Source: Sphingobacteriales bacterium (GTDB lineage: Bacteria > Bacteroidota > Bacteroidia > Chitinophagales > Chitinophagaceae). Taken from it: 64,000 bases of DNA. The notes under the pieces were generated by a model, which made no database searches, had not been told where the DNA came from, and saw only the letters and a list, made by a program, of their open reading frames with translations. Shown here one piece after another: positions 16,948 to 26,712 of this stretch. Made by a program: the position numbers and the translations under genes. The stretch covers positions 18,446 through 82,445 of the forward strand of contig SEFT01000018.1 in the NCBI GenBank assembly GCA_004144175.1, given 5' to 3'. Every line of letters starts with the position of its first letter. Position 1 is the stretch's first letter.

Positions 16948-18762
16948 ATGAGCGACGTTATTATTGATGGACCTAATGTAGCGCATGCACACGCGCATGA
17001 TGAGCATCATGGACATGAACACCATGAGCAGCATTTCATTATGAAGTATTTGTTTAGCATGGATCACAAGATCATTGCTAAGCAGTTCCTCATCACAGGT
17101 ATTATCTGGGCGATCATCGGAGCGTTGTTCTCGGTGTTCTTCCGCCTGCAGCTGGGCTTCCCTGACCAGACTTTCCCGATCATGGAGAAATTTCTGGGCG
17201 AGTGGGCAAAAGGCGGCAAACTTTCAAATGAATTTTACTACGCGCTGGTTACCATGCACGGTACCATCCTCGTATTCTTCGTACTTACTGCCGGTTTGAG
17301 CGGTACGTTTGCCAACCTGCTTATTCCTCTGCAGATAGGTGCACGTGATATGGCATCGCCTTTCATGAACATGCTGTCTTACTGGTTCTTCTTTATTTCG
17401 AGCATCTTCATGTTTGTATCTCTGTTTGTACAAACGGGTCCTGCATCAGGTGGTTGGACGACTTATCCTCCATTGAGTGCGCTGAAAGAAGCTTCAATGG
17501 GTTCGGGCGTAGGTATGGATCTGTGGCTGATCTCTATGGCACTGTTCGTGGTATCGTCGCTGCTGGGTGGTCTTAACTACATCTCTACTATCCTGAACAT
17601 GCGTACCAAAGGCATGACCATGACACGCCTGCCGCTTACTATATGGGCGCTGCTGTTCACGGCTGTACTGGGTGTACTGTCATTCCCTGTACTGTTCTCC
17701 GGTTTCGTACTGCTGATATTCGATCGTAATTTCGGTACCAGCTTCTACCTGTCAGAAATATTCATTGGTGGTAAAGCGCTTCCGCACATCGGTGGTTCTC
17801 CAATCCTGTACCAACACTTATTCTGGTTCCTGGGTCACCCAGAGGTATATATCATTATGCTGCCTGGCATGGGTATGGCATCAGAGGTATTGTCGACGCA
17901 TAGCCGTAAGCCGATTTTTGGTTACTTCGCGATGATCATTTCCCTGATAGGTATCACGGTTCTGGCGTTCCTGGTTTGGGCGCACCACATGTTCGTATCG
18001 GGTATGAGTCCGTTCCTGGGTTCTATCTTCGTACTGATGACGCTCCTTATTGCAGTACCATCAGCGGTAAAGGTGTTCAACTGGCTTACTACTATTTGGA
18101 GAGGTAATATACGTTTCACCGTGCCCATGATGTTTGCACTTGGTTTCGTATCACTGTTCATCTCCGGTGGTCTCACAGGTATCTTCCTGGGTAACTCTGC
18201 TCTGGATATTCACCTGCACGATACTTATTTCGTTATTGCCCACTTCCACATCGTAATGGGTGTATCGGCCTTCTTCGGAATGTTTGCCGGTATCTACCAC
18301 TGGTTCCCTAAGATGTTTGGCCGTTACCTGAATAATACGCTTGGTTACATACACTTCTTCATAACGCTGGCAGGTGCTTACCTTATCTTCTGGCCTATGC
18401 ACTACGAAGGTATTGCGGGTATGCCACGTCGTTACTACGACTACAGCGCTTGGGAGTCTTTCAGACATTTTACGAGCCTGAATGGTTTTATCAGCATCGT
18501 ATCGATCATCGTGTTCTTCGCGCAGCTGTTGTTCGTGTTCAACTTCTTTATGAGCATCTTCAAAGGCCGCAAGCTGTTGACACAGAATCCATGGGATTCT
18601 CCAACACTGGAGTGGACTACGCCAATCAATGCCGGACACGGTAACTGGCCTGGCGAAATACCTGAAGTACACCGCTGGCCATACGACTACAAAGATGATG
18701 GCAATGGTAACGACTTCATCCCGCAAACAGTTCCACTAAAACCGGGAGAGGAAGCACACTAG
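16948..18762 (+). CDS. coxA: Cytochrome c oxidase subunit I (aa3-type, A1 family)
   Basis: This is the catalytic heme-copper subunit that reduces O2 and pumps protons. The motif GHPEVYI gives the CuB His, the cross-linked Tyr and the Glu of the A1 class; HHMF gives the two further CuB His; HDTYFVIAHFHIV gives the heme a3 and heme a ligands. ATG 16948 is chosen over an in-frame TTG at 16912. The N-terminus is unusually His-rich (AHAHAHDEHHGHEHHEQH). The gene is last in the operon. No subunit III or IV follows in this window, so those must be encoded elsewhere. A five-codon ATG frame (16907-16924) in the coxB-coxA gap is probably incidental. Confidence 0.96.
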   Translation: MSDVIIDGPNVAHAHAHDEHHGHEHHEQHFIMKYLFSMDHKIIAKQFLITGIIWAIIGALFSVFFRLQLGFPDQTFPIMEKFLGEWAKGGKLSNEFYYALVTMHGTILVFFVLTAGLSGTFANLLIPLQIGARDMASPFMNMLSYWFFFISSIFMFVSLFVQTGPASGGWTTYPPLSALKEASMGSGVGMDLWLISMALFVVSSLLGGLNYISTILNMRTKGMTMTRLPLTIWALLFTAVLGVLSFPVLFSGFVLLIFDRNFGTSFYLSEIFIGGKALPHIGGSPILYQHLFWFLGHPEVYIIMLPGMGMASEVLSTHSRKPIFGYFAMIISLIGITVLAFLVWAHHMFVSGMSPFLGSIFVLMTLLIAVPSAVKVFNWLTTIWRGNIRFTVPMMFALGFVSLFISGGLTGIFLGNSALDIHLHDTYFVIAHFHIVMGVSAFFGMFAGIYHWFPKMFGRYLNNTLGYIHFFITLAGAYLIFWPMHYEGIAGMPRRYYDYSAWESFRHFTSLNGFISIVSIIVFFAQLLFVFNFFMSIFKGRKLLTQNPWDSPTLEWTTPINAGHGNWPGEIPEVHRWPYDYKDDGNGNDFIPQTVPLKPGEEAH

Positions 18763-18782
18763 AAAATATACTGATTCTTAAT

Positions 18783-18812
18783 AAAAAGGCCGACTACACA
18801 GTCGGCCTTTTT
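18783..18812 (+). terminator. Rho-independent terminator of the act-cox operon
   Basis: A perfect 8-bp stem GGCCGACT (18788-18795) and AGTCGGCC (18800-18807) with an ACAC loop is preceded by A5 and followed by T5. It lies 25 bp after the coxA stop. Confidence 0.93.
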
Positions 18813-18936
18813 ATTTTATGTATTGGCTATTGCGTTATAGATGACCTTAATTATATTAGTGTTGTGTTAAACCGTACCATGAAATTTTTCACTTCTTCTA
18901 TAAATATATTCTAATCATTTCATTAAAAACTCACCA

Positions 18937-20968
18937 ATGAATCGTCACAAAGCAAAACCCAGCCTTAAAGGCTATTTGCACGCCAGCTTGATTGGCGTAG
19001 GACTGCTCGGTCTATGTTCTCCCGCTAATGGCCAGACCTTCATCCAGAATTATTTTTTAGCACAAGGGACCGCGCCTAATGAAACTTATACGTTAGAGAG
19101 CAAAAACTATTCAATTATTCCTCATACAAGGGAAGCCGACAATGGTTATTTAGTCTCGGGCACCGTTTTCGAACCGGGTTGGAAGGATGGTTCGGGTGAA
19201 CAAATTGGAAAGGGACTGCATTTTATGGGACTAAGTAGCGTAAATGGTTCGGTATTAACTTGTGGAGGGAGTCAAGTAAATGCTATATACGACGATATGG
19301 GTTTTGATGATGAACGAAATGTAGCTCTTGCAGAACATATTAACGGTACCGTAATTATGGTAGCCTTTGTTCAGAATACGCAAACTGGAGCAAACGGGAT
19401 TAAAGTGATTTATAGAGATAAGTGCAGCAATTCAATTATAAATGACGACGTTTATCTAAATGCATTCATTCCACTAGATGCGGTTTATAATACGTAGTGG
19501 CAAACTGTACATATGTGGTTTTAAAGCAAACAAATTTGTAGTTGGTATGGTTGACCCATTTGCACCAGGCACAATGACTGTAAATACATATGGTAGTGGT
19601 ACTATTCCACCTGGAATATTATATCAGTTTGATAAATTGATACACATAAAAGTACTCGATAACAGGGCTAATGGCGATATGGTCGTTACAGGTAGTATGG
19701 GTACTAATAATGGTTCGGGGTCATTTGTAATGGTTATCGACCAGAACTGCACTCCGGGAACTGCTGTGGTCGTAGAAGACAGTTCTGCAGACTTTTTACG
19801 AAATGAATATGCTTTTGACGCCAATGAAAATATCGATGGCAGCTGGTACATATACAGTAACAAGTTTTGGCCAGGAAGACAAACACCTGGAATAATAGGA
19901 TTTGTTCCGAACGGGAGGTATCCAATGGTAACCTTATTAAATTCCAGTTTTTTGGCCACCGGCCCTAGTGGATGGCATAGAGTGCATTTAGCAAATGGAG
20001 CACCTTTAGAGACAAATACATCGTTCGCCTGGGGTACCACATTATTAAAGACTGAATATACAGGCCAATACCCCAATGGTTCTTTTGACGAAAGGCATAG
20101 AATTGCCGGATTCATAGCAAGTTGGAATAATACCATTTGTGAATTTGTTCGCCCTCCGCATTTGCAACCCTCTGTTAATAACCCGATTCCTTTTATGCTT
20201 GATATGAGCATCAACAGGGTTAATGGAGATATTGTTGGTAGCGGTGCTGGCGGTACATGGGATTGGGAGACTTATGCCACACAGACAGCTACTTCAAATT
20301 TTAATTCTTTAGGTGGCGAATTGTCCAATGTCTGTTGGCCAGCAAGAATTGGCGTTCTAAATAATGCAGCTAATGATAATATTGTTTTGATAGGCCCGAG
20401 AATAAATGATTTAGTGCCTGCATCTTCCAATACACTCAATTTTAAAGCAATTGGAACAGACGGTAACGGAGATTTGAACACAACAAGCGCAACATGTAAT
20501 GATACCCGAAATAATTGCCCGCCAATGGACGTGAACAAAAACCGAGTGACTACCTTACATTTTAGTAGCACGTTTTATGACACATGGACAATAAGTACCG
20601 TCAATCGAACTTCTGGGAACAGTGAAATAATATCAAATTGGATCAATGATAATTATGACTGTGTATCAACCAGTCATTACAAGCCTACAGATGTTAATGA
20701 TGTGCAACAAACATCATTTACATTACATCCAAATCCTGCAAGTAAATTTGTTACGATATCAACGGATGCATTAATTGATAGTAGGCGCATAAAGACAGAA
20801 CTAATAGACCTGCTTGGCTCGAAAGTCTCAACACTATATGAGGGCACTGCGACCGGTCTTAAAACAAATAGTAAACTTAACCTGCCATCAGTTCCCTCTG
20901 GATTGTATATAATAAGAATATCTTCTGAAGGGCAGCTATTGCACCAAGAAAAACTCAGTATACGATAG
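18937..20968 (+). pseudogene. T9SS-sorted secreted protein split by a frameshift
   Basis: Two overlapping frames make one protein. Frame one (18937-19497, 186 codons) starts with a signal peptide ending ANGQ and stops at TAG 19495. Frame two (from about 19478 to 20968) continues in the +1 frame and ends in a clear type IX secretion type A sorting domain (HPNPASKFVTIS, then SGLYIIRISSEG, ending KLSIR). One extra base around 19485-19497 would explain the break. Without it the protein would be about 670 residues and exported through T9SS. Its body looks like a beta-rich repeat protein rich in Asn/Gly/Thr and A/T-rich codons. It may be a real pseudogene, a sequencing error or, less likely, recoding. 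Confidence 0.75.
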
Positions 20969-20986
20969 AATCTATTCAGGATATGT

Positions 20987-21018
20987 AAAGAAGGCTGGCT
21001 TTTAGTCGGCCTTCTTTT
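20987..21018 (+). terminator. Terminator after the frameshifted T9SS gene
   Basis: The 9-bp stem AAAGAAGGC (20987-20995) and GCCTTCTTT (21009-21017) has a 13-base loop, with a T-rich tail. It lies 19 bp after the stop at 20968. Confidence 0.85.
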
Positions 21019-21114
21019 ATAATGGAATTGCAGATGGTAAGATAGCGTATACTACATAATAAAATTCAACTGATCAATATTGCCAGATTGAATAAGAATA
21101 CATTCTCCTAAAAT

Positions 21115-21146
21115 AAAAATAGCCTTGCGGTGGCAAGACTATTTTT
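21115..21146 (-). terminator. Terminator of the Omp28-like gene
   Basis: A stem of AAAATAGCCTTGC (about 21116-21128) with GCAAGACTATTTT (21133-21145), one mismatch, is followed on the minus strand by a T-rich run. It lies just after the stop of the minus-strand gene that ends at 21169. Confidence 0.8.
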
Positions 21147-21168
21147 ATTTGCTAAACTAATTATAAGA

Positions 21169-22287
21169 TTACTTTACTATAAAACGCTGCGCACTTTTAA
21201 CGCCATCATTATTGATGGTAAGGATGTACACACCCTTGCTAAAGTTGTCCAACGAAATATTCTGAGCATATGTTAAGCCATTAGTAGTAACATCGCGCTG
21301 ATATACAACCTGACCTATGGCATTCATAATACTAACCGACGTTTTACCTGCTGTAGCTAAAGAAGCGCTAACATTAATCATATTTGTAGCAGGGTTAGGA
21401 TAGATCGTCATACTGCTAACAGCAGCTACGTCTGTCACATCTGTAGACCAGTTATAAAATTTGGCTTGTACAGCATTGTTGAACGATCTCTTCAGCGGGT
21501 CGGAATTTTCTTCCTGAACTACACCAATTAATTTCAGGTCTTTTGCTTTCCAAGTAGTAGGAATGACAAACGTAAATGTCTTGCTGGCAGAGTCACCTTT
21601 TTTAGCAGCATCTTTTATCACACCTTTTGTACCCCATGCACCTCCGAGCATCGTCCTAAGAACGTGCATATGTTGGTATCCTTGGATGTACGGAGTTCCA
21701 TTTTTTGTAGTCGTGGCTTTTTTGTACATCGGGTGAGTTGCATCGTCGTTGTAATCAGAAAAGCAAGACTGGTCATAAGTAGCGCCGCCTGATACGTTAT
21801 CCTCCGTAATAAAAACATTTAGGTTGTATTTGCCTGTAACGTCTTTTAAAGCTTTTGCAGAAACAGTGACTGTAATTTCATTTTTAGACTTATCCCACTT
21901 ATGAGTCATTTTGACATCGAAGTCTGCGGTCATCTTTAATCGCTGCCCAGCTAGTGTACTCCAGCTACCTCTATTTTGGCCAACCTTACCGCTGAAGTCG
22001 GCACGGTCAACAGTTCCATACGGAAACCCAGTTGCGTATGCTGTGTTAATAGTGGCGCCGTCAGGAATTTCCATTGGATCAGCATCATGTATCGCTGTGC
22101 CTATCGCATTCGGATTGGCTTTGAGAATTGCGTCCAGTCTAACCGCGCCATCGGGGCAGTGTCCGCACCACGCACCTGTACCTTCTTCAACAATAACGAA
22201 TTTTTTACCTTCTGTCGATACGCTTAACTGTGCATAGGATGCGGACGTGGAGATCAAAGCACTTAAGAGGAAAAGTCTGCTCTTCAT
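21169..22287 (-). CDS. Omp28-like secreted thioredoxin-fold protein with T9SS sorting domain
   Basis: The 372-residue protein has a signal peptide ending SYAQ, then the segment VEEGTGAWCGHCPDGA (redox-type CGHC at residues 41-44). This is the hallmark of the Omp28-related family of thioredoxin-like proteins. The CGHC dipeptide centre is the one found in oxidising disulfide isomerases. The C-terminal 80 residues are a type A T9SS sorting domain (YPNPATNMINVS, ending RFIVK), so the protein is probably moved across the outer membrane and anchored or released. A role in extracellular thiol-disulfide chemistry is an inference. It stands alone between two terminator-bounded regions. Confidence 0.85.
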   Translation of the reverse strand: MKSRLFLLSALISTSASYAQLSVSTEGKKFVIVEEGTGAWCGHCPDGAVRLDAILKANPNAIGTAIHDADPMEIPDGATINTAYATGFPYGTVDRADFSGKVGQNRGSWSTLAGQRLKMTADFDVKMTHKWDKSKNEITVTVSAKALKDVTGKYNLNVFITEDNVSGGATYDQSCFSDYNDDATHPMYKKATTTKNGTPYIQGYQHMHVLRTMLGGAWGTKGVIKDAAKKGDSASKTFTFVIPTTWKAKDLKLIGVVQEENSDPLKRSFNNAVQAKFYNWSTDVTDVAAVSSMTIYPNPATNMINVSASLATAGKTSVSIMNAIGQVVYQRDVTTNGLTYAQNISLDNFSKGVYILTINNDGVKSAQRFIVK

Positions 22288-22430
22288 ATTTGGAAATTTA
22301 TTAGTTAGGAATAAACCAAATATAAAATAATATTAACAAAAAAGCAATAGAGGATAATATTTTAAAAAAAAATCCCGGCTAATGTTTTAACCGGAATTAC
22401 GTGTTTTTATGGATGTTTAATAACTACAAG

Positions 22431-23954
22431 CTATACTGCGTCAATCACTTTAGCTATTCTGCCAATCGTCTGTTCTTTTCCTATCATTTCTGCTATATTA
22501 AATACGCCGGGGCCAAATTTACCACCCACCAGCATAATGCGGAGCGGCAACATTACCTCACCTTTTTTGATTCCCTGCTGCTGCACACAGTCATTAAATG
22601 CTTGTTCCGTCGTTTCCACATTCCAAACAGATAGATTATTCAAAGCATCTATAAAAGAAGAAAAGAATGTTTTTTTGGCACCATTCCATTTATCGGTAAT
22701 GGACGGCATATCTATCTCTTCGGGCGCTTTAAAGAAGAATGAACCTTGAGCAACGAAATCGGGTAACAGCGTGCAGCGCTCTTTTATCATATCCGCAACC
22801 GTAGCTATATAGCTATCGTCTGACTGTATGCCCGCTTCGAGCAAATACGGCTTGATCAACGGAGTAAGCTGTTCGCCGGATAGCTTCTGTATATACTGGT
22901 GATTGAACCATTTTGCCTTCTCATAGTCGAACTTGGCACCGCCTTTATGCACACGCTCTATCGAGAATTTTTCTACCAGTTCGCCAAGGCTAAATATTTC
23001 CTGCTCCAGTCCACTGCTCCAGCCAAGCATCGCCAGCATATTGATAAATGCTTCGGGCAAGAAGCCGCGCTCTTTGAAGCCTTGGGTTGTTTCGCCGGTT
23101 TTAGGATCGGTCCAGTTCATTGCAAATACCGGGAAGCCTAAGCGGTCGCCATCGCGCTTGCTTAGTTTACCATGGCCGTCGGGTTTTAGTATCAACGGCA
23201 TATGCGCCCACTGAGGCATGGCATCGCCCCAGCCCAGGTATTTCCATAGTAGCAGGTGTACGGGCGCGCTTGGCAGCCACTCCTCGCCACGGAAGGCATG
23301 TGTTATCTGCATCAGATAGTCGTCAACAACTACCGCCAGGTGGTAAGTGGGCATACCATCTGCTTTCAGCAGCACCTTGTCATCCACCAGGCTGGTATCA
23401 AAATGCACCTCGCCGCGTATCATATCGGTAAAGCTCAGGTTTTCGCCCGCCGGCATCTTTATACGGATGACGTAAGGAGTACCTGCTTCGATAAGCTTTG
23501 CCGTTTCATCAGCGCCCATTGTCAGAGAGTTGCGCATGTGCATACGTGTACGCTGATCGTACTGCGCTGTGTTGCCCGATTCGCTCTTAAATTCATTACG
23601 CATACGCTCCAGCTCTTCCGGAGTGTCAAATGCGTAGTATGCATAGCCTTCATCTACTAGCTGTTTAGCATACTGGTAATAATCAGCCTTTCGTTCGCTC
23701 TGGCGGTACGGGGCATGCGGGCCACCTTTCATCGGACTCTCATCCGGTTCCAGGCCGCACCACTGCAGGCAGCTCACTATATATTCTTCAGCACCCGCTA
23801 CAAAGCGCGATTGGTCGGTATCCTCGATCCTTAAAACGAAATCGCCGCCATGCTGGCGTGCAAACAGATAATTGTATAATACAGTGCGTACACCGCCCAG
23901 GTGAAGCCCGCCGGTAGGACTTGGCGCAAATCTAACGCGTACTTTATTTGCCAT
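22431..23954 (-). CDS. gltX: Glutamyl-tRNA synthetase
   Basis: This class I aminoacyl-tRNA synthetase charges tRNA-Glu, and in many bacteria tRNA-Gln as well. The 507-residue length is typical. The HIGH-type motif is PSPTGGLHLGG (residues 11-21) and the KMSKS-type motif is KLSKR (263-267). IEDTDQSR at 43-50 is the usual Glu-recognition segment. The C-terminal helical domain is the anticodon-binding cage. The gene is monocistronic by spacing. Confidence 0.97.
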   Translation of the reverse strand: MANKVRVRFAPSPTGGLHLGGVRTVLYNYLFARQHGGDFVLRIEDTDQSRFVAGAEEYIVSCLQWCGLEPDESPMKGGPHAPYRQSERKADYYQYAKQLVDEGYAYYAFDTPEELERMRNEFKSESGNTAQYDQRTRMHMRNSLTMGADETAKLIEAGTPYVIRIKMPAGENLSFTDMIRGEVHFDTSLVDDKVLLKADGMPTYHLAVVVDDYLMQITHAFRGEEWLPSAPVHLLLWKYLGWGDAMPQWAHMPLILKPDGHGKLSKRDGDRLGFPVFAMNWTDPKTGETTQGFKERGFLPEAFINMLAMLGWSSGLEQEIFSLGELVEKFSIERVHKGGAKFDYEKAKWFNHQYIQKLSGEQLTPLIKPYLLEAGIQSDDSYIATVADMIKERCTLLPDFVAQGSFFFKAPEEIDMPSITDKWNGAKKTFFSSFIDALNNLSVWNVETTEQAFNDCVQQQGIKKGEVMLPLRIMLVGGKFGPGVFNIAEMIGKEQTIGRIAKVIDAV

Positions 23955-23995
23955 AGGAGGGCAAAGTTAACCGGAAACGGCAAGTATATAAAACC

Positions 23996-24020
23996 GAAAA
24001 GGCTGCAAGAATGCAGCCCC
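23996..24020 (-). terminator. Terminator downstream of the first beta-barrel gene
   Basis: The stem GGCTGCA (24001-24007) with TGCAGCC (24012-24018) is followed on the minus strand by T4. It lies 29 bp after the stop at 24047. Confidence 0.75.
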
Positions 24021-24046
24021 TTTCTTAATCGTAGCCAAAATCTTTA

Positions 24047-24799
24047 TTAGAACAAAAGTCCTACTGTTACTCCAAAGGAAAAATTGCGTAGTGAATTTAT
24101 TGTGTTAGCCCGGGCCGACAGGTTCTTTAAACCAATGGCTGAATGTGCACGCACAAATGTCACTTCATTGATAAAATAGCCTGCGTTAACGTTTAAGCCG
24201 AGGTCCGTAGATGCTATGTCATCACCACGATCTCTGCCTACGAGTACATCACGTCTGGCATTTTCAGCAGACACAAGAGCGCCTGTGCCTTCGGCGTACC
24301 TTCTGGTCCTCGATCTGATGTCGCCACCAAAAGCAACAGCACCATAGAGGCCTGCGCCTGCAAACAGCCCACTGACATTGCCTACAGCAAACTTATACTG
24401 TAGTGTAAGCGGTATCTCGAGATAATTGACGGTAAAGTATGATTGGGTTTCTTCTCTGTAGCGTACGCGAGAAATAGTCTTCACCGAGGTTTGATCTGCC
24501 AGGTAAGCCTTTCTGCTGAACAGCGCACCCGATTGCAGCGACACAACATCTGTCAAGGCCAAATCTGCTACAATGCCTGCGCGTATAGCCGGCCTTACAG
24601 GTATCTGGAATTCCTCACCATTGTCGATAGCACGAAAGTTGGATAGCTGTACACCAGCTTCCGGCCCAAATGTAAATATTGGATAGCGGGCTTTTTGAAT
24701 ACCAGTCTCGTTATCAATGGAAACCAATGTAGTTCCTTGCGCACTCGCACCCACCGCCGCACAAAGACCCAAACCTAACGCAAGTATGAACTTTTTCAT
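24047..24799 (-). CDS. Outer membrane beta-barrel protein (PorT-like), copy 1
   Basis: The 250-residue protein has a signal peptide (MKKFILALGLGLCAAVGASAQ). Alternating strands follow, such as FTVNYLEIPLTLQYKFAVG, VSGLFAGAGLYGAVAFGGD and GLKNLSARANTINSLRNFS, ending in an aromatic residue (VGLLF). This is the PorT-like beta-barrel family common in Bacteroidota. It is clearly related to the next gene upstream, including the last 30 residues. The function is unknown; a structural or transport role at the outer membrane is likely. Confidence 0.8.
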   Translation of the reverse strand: MKKFILALGLGLCAAVGASAQGTTLVSIDNETGIQKARYPIFTFGPEAGVQLSNFRAIDNGEEFQIPVRPAIRAGIVADLALTDVVSLQSGALFSRKAYLADQTSVKTISRVRYREETQSYFTVNYLEIPLTLQYKFAVGNVSGLFAGAGLYGAVAFGGDIRSRTRRYAEGTGALVSAENARRDVLVGRDRGDDIASTDLGLNVNAGYFINEVTFVRAHSAIGLKNLSARANTINSLRNFSFGVTVGLLF

Positions 24800-24922
24800 A
24801 GCAAACTGTCTTTGTTAAAGACTAGTTATAAGACTGTGCCATAGAATATGTATGCGCAGTGAGTTCAAGCAGAATTAATAAGGAAACGCGTAAGGGAAAA
24901 TGACAAACGATTAATATTTAAT

Positions 24923-24947
24923 AAAAAAGGAGCTGAAAATCAGCTCC
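24923..24947 (-). terminator. Terminator downstream of the second beta-barrel gene
   Basis: A perfect 7-bp stem GGAGCTG (24929-24935) and CAGCTCC (24941-24947) is followed on the minus strand by T6. It separates the two related beta-barrel genes, so each is its own transcript end. Confidence 0.88.
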
Positions 24948-24972
24948 TCCTTCCCAGATATAATAGCATAGT

Positions 24973-25683
24973 CTACTTTATAACATAACCTAGAGTAAAA
25001 CCGAATGAAAAATTGCGCAACGAATTATTGCTGTTGCCGTTAGGTGCAAGATTTGAAAGGCCTATGCCGGTATATCCCCGCAACATAAATCCATTATTGA
25101 ACTGATATCCAAGATTCGCGTTCAGGCCGATGTCGGTGCTTTCTATATCATCGCCAAAGTCGTCGCCTATTCTCAGGTCGCGCTCGTCATTCGATGAGAA
25201 TGCCACACTTTCGGAAAGGCTATTTGCCAGCGTACGCGTAACGGTAGATTCCACATCGCCATCAATAGCCACACCAATATAAGGACCAGCACCTACAAAT
25301 AGTCCACCGGTATTACCTTTGGAAAATTTGTATTGTAGCGTGATGGGAAATTCTATATAATTGACTGTCACATCGGTATTACGGTGTTCATTATACATAT
25401 TGTTGCCGATGTTTCTCAGCAAGTCTTGCTCTACCTCGTAACCTTTTTTGCTGTAGAAAATACCCGGCTGTAATGATACATTATTCGATAATGCCATGTC
25501 GATGGCTAAACCTGCTCTCACACCTGATTTCAGCTCGCCAGAACTTTCCATGCCATTCGTTTGCGCCCGCATATTGGAGAACTGCACCCCGATCTCCGGT
25601 ATCACAGATATAAATGGTGATTGCGCTTTTGCACCTATTGCTCCACAAAGTCCTAATCCTAACGCAAGTACGTACTTTTTCAT
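24973..25683 (-). CDS. Outer membrane beta-barrel protein (PorT-like), copy 2
   Basis: The protein of about 236 residues begins MKKYVLALGLGLCGAIGAKAQ, nearly the same signal peptide as copy 1. The start at 25683 was chosen because it matches copy 1; an in-frame ATG at 25692 is also possible, and a TTG at 25701 is less likely. Shared segments with copy 1 include NYIEFPITLQYKFSKGN, GGLFVGAGPY and SLRNFSFGFTLG. The two genes are tandem paralogues that have diverged mainly in their loops (the acidic patch RIGDDFGDDIESTD here). Confidence 0.8.
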   Translation of the reverse strand: MKKYVLALGLGLCGAIGAKAQSPFISVIPEIGVQFSNMRAQTNGMESSGELKSGVRAGLAIDMALSNNVSLQPGIFYSKKGYEVEQDLLRNIGNNMYNEHRNTDVTVNYIEFPITLQYKFSKGNTGGLFVGAGPYIGVAIDGDVESTVTRTLANSLSESVAFSSNDERDLRIGDDFGDDIESTDIGLNANLGYQFNNGFMLRGYTGIGLSNLAPNGNSNNSLRNFSFGFTLGYVIK

Positions 25684-25771
25684 AGTAGTCATTTTGTTCA
25701 AAAATTTATAACACTATGCCATCTGTGCTTTTTAAGCGCTAGTTAAAATGTTAAATCATAAACAGATGATT

Positions 25772-26611
25772 TTAGGTAGTATGGAAAACAGAATGATATA
25801 TATCGCCGATAAAATGATTTGAAAAGCTCTGATCATCTACCTCTTGTACCCACTTGATACGCCGAATAGCATTTGTGAGGAAAATGCTGTCGGCTTGCCA
25901 CAGTATTTGGGCATCCAGGGATGACTCCTGAACATCGAACCCCTGCTGCCGGAGCTTACGAATCACATATTGGCGCATAACGCCCGCAATGCAACCTTCA
26001 GAAAGCAGTGGTGTATATATAGTATTGTCTTTTGTCCAGAAGATATTGGCAATCGTGCTTTCTACGATATTACCTTGAGCATTACGTATCAAAGCGTCAT
26101 TCCATTTATTAGCTTTCGCTTGTTGTGCAGCAACGGCGTAGATGAGGGCATTTGAAGATTTAAGGTTGGCAAGTGCATCATTGCTTTTATGTAGCTCTTG
26201 CGCAATGCCTGTGACCAGCCCGGTTTCATTCAGCATTAGTATGTGCTTCTCCAGCGGAAAGCATTCTATCACAAATTCGGGTTTCGGACTGGCATCTTCA
26301 TAAAGCCCGCCACTACCGGCAAAAACCTGTAGCCGCACGCGGGAAAGATGTTCCAGCTTATTTTTTTGTACGGTACGCTCTACCTCTTGCTCCAGATAAG
26401 CTTTGGTAAAAAGTTTTGGAATGGAGAAGTGCAGTTGCTGCATACTGGCAAACAAACGTTCCCAATGCAGGTCTTTCAATGCAATAACTCCATCACGGAA
26501 AAGCATCGTTTCAAACAGACCATAGCCGTAGCGGAATGCTCTGTTGTCAGCAGGGAGCAGTGCTTCGTCCTGCATTTTGATCTTTCCGTTGATGTTGATA
26601 TACCCGCCCAT
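25772..26611 (-). CDS. Class IV aminotransferase (PabC/IlvE-like)
   Basis: This PLP enzyme of fold type IV has about 279 residues. Family marks are NRAFRYGYGLFETM near the N-terminus, NLKSSNAL with the likely PLP-binding Lys, and NIVESTIANIFW in the cofactor region. Members include aminodeoxychorismate lyase (PabC, folate synthesis), branched-chain and D-amino acid aminotransferases. The short length and GYGLFETM lean towards PabC-type, but the substrate cannot be fixed from sequence. I chose ATG 26611 (MGGYININGKI); the longer frame begins at a GTG. It is divergent from lpxD with a shared 101-bp intergenic region. Confidence 0.85.
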   Translation of the reverse strand: MGGYININGKIKMQDEALLPADNRAFRYGYGLFETMLFRDGVIALKDLHWERLFASMQQLHFSIPKLFTKAYLEQEVERTVQKNKLEHLSRVRLQVFAGSGGLYEDASPKPEFVIECFPLEKHILMLNETGLVTGIAQELHKSNDALANLKSSNALIYAVAAQQAKANKWNDALIRNAQGNIVESTIANIFWTKDNTIYTPLLSEGCIAGVMRQYVIRKLRQQGFDVQESSLDAQILWQADSIFLTNAIRRIKWVQEVDDQSFSNHFIGDIYHSVFHTT

Positions 26612-26684
26612 GCAATGCTTGCAAAGTAAATAAAGTAAATGCTGCGGATGCACAAGTTTTTACCTATAGCGTTAACTCAATTAG

Positions 26685-26692
26685 TATTTTTG
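26685..26692 (+). promoter_or_regulatory. Candidate -7 promoter box for lpxD
   Basis: TATTTTTG matches the TAnnTTTG consensus of the Bacteroidota housekeeping sigma factor and lies 20 bp before the lpxD ATG. The upstream TTTG box is not clear at the expected distance. Confidence 0.45.
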
Positions 26693-26712
26693 CACCACGT
26701 AAAACAGAACAT

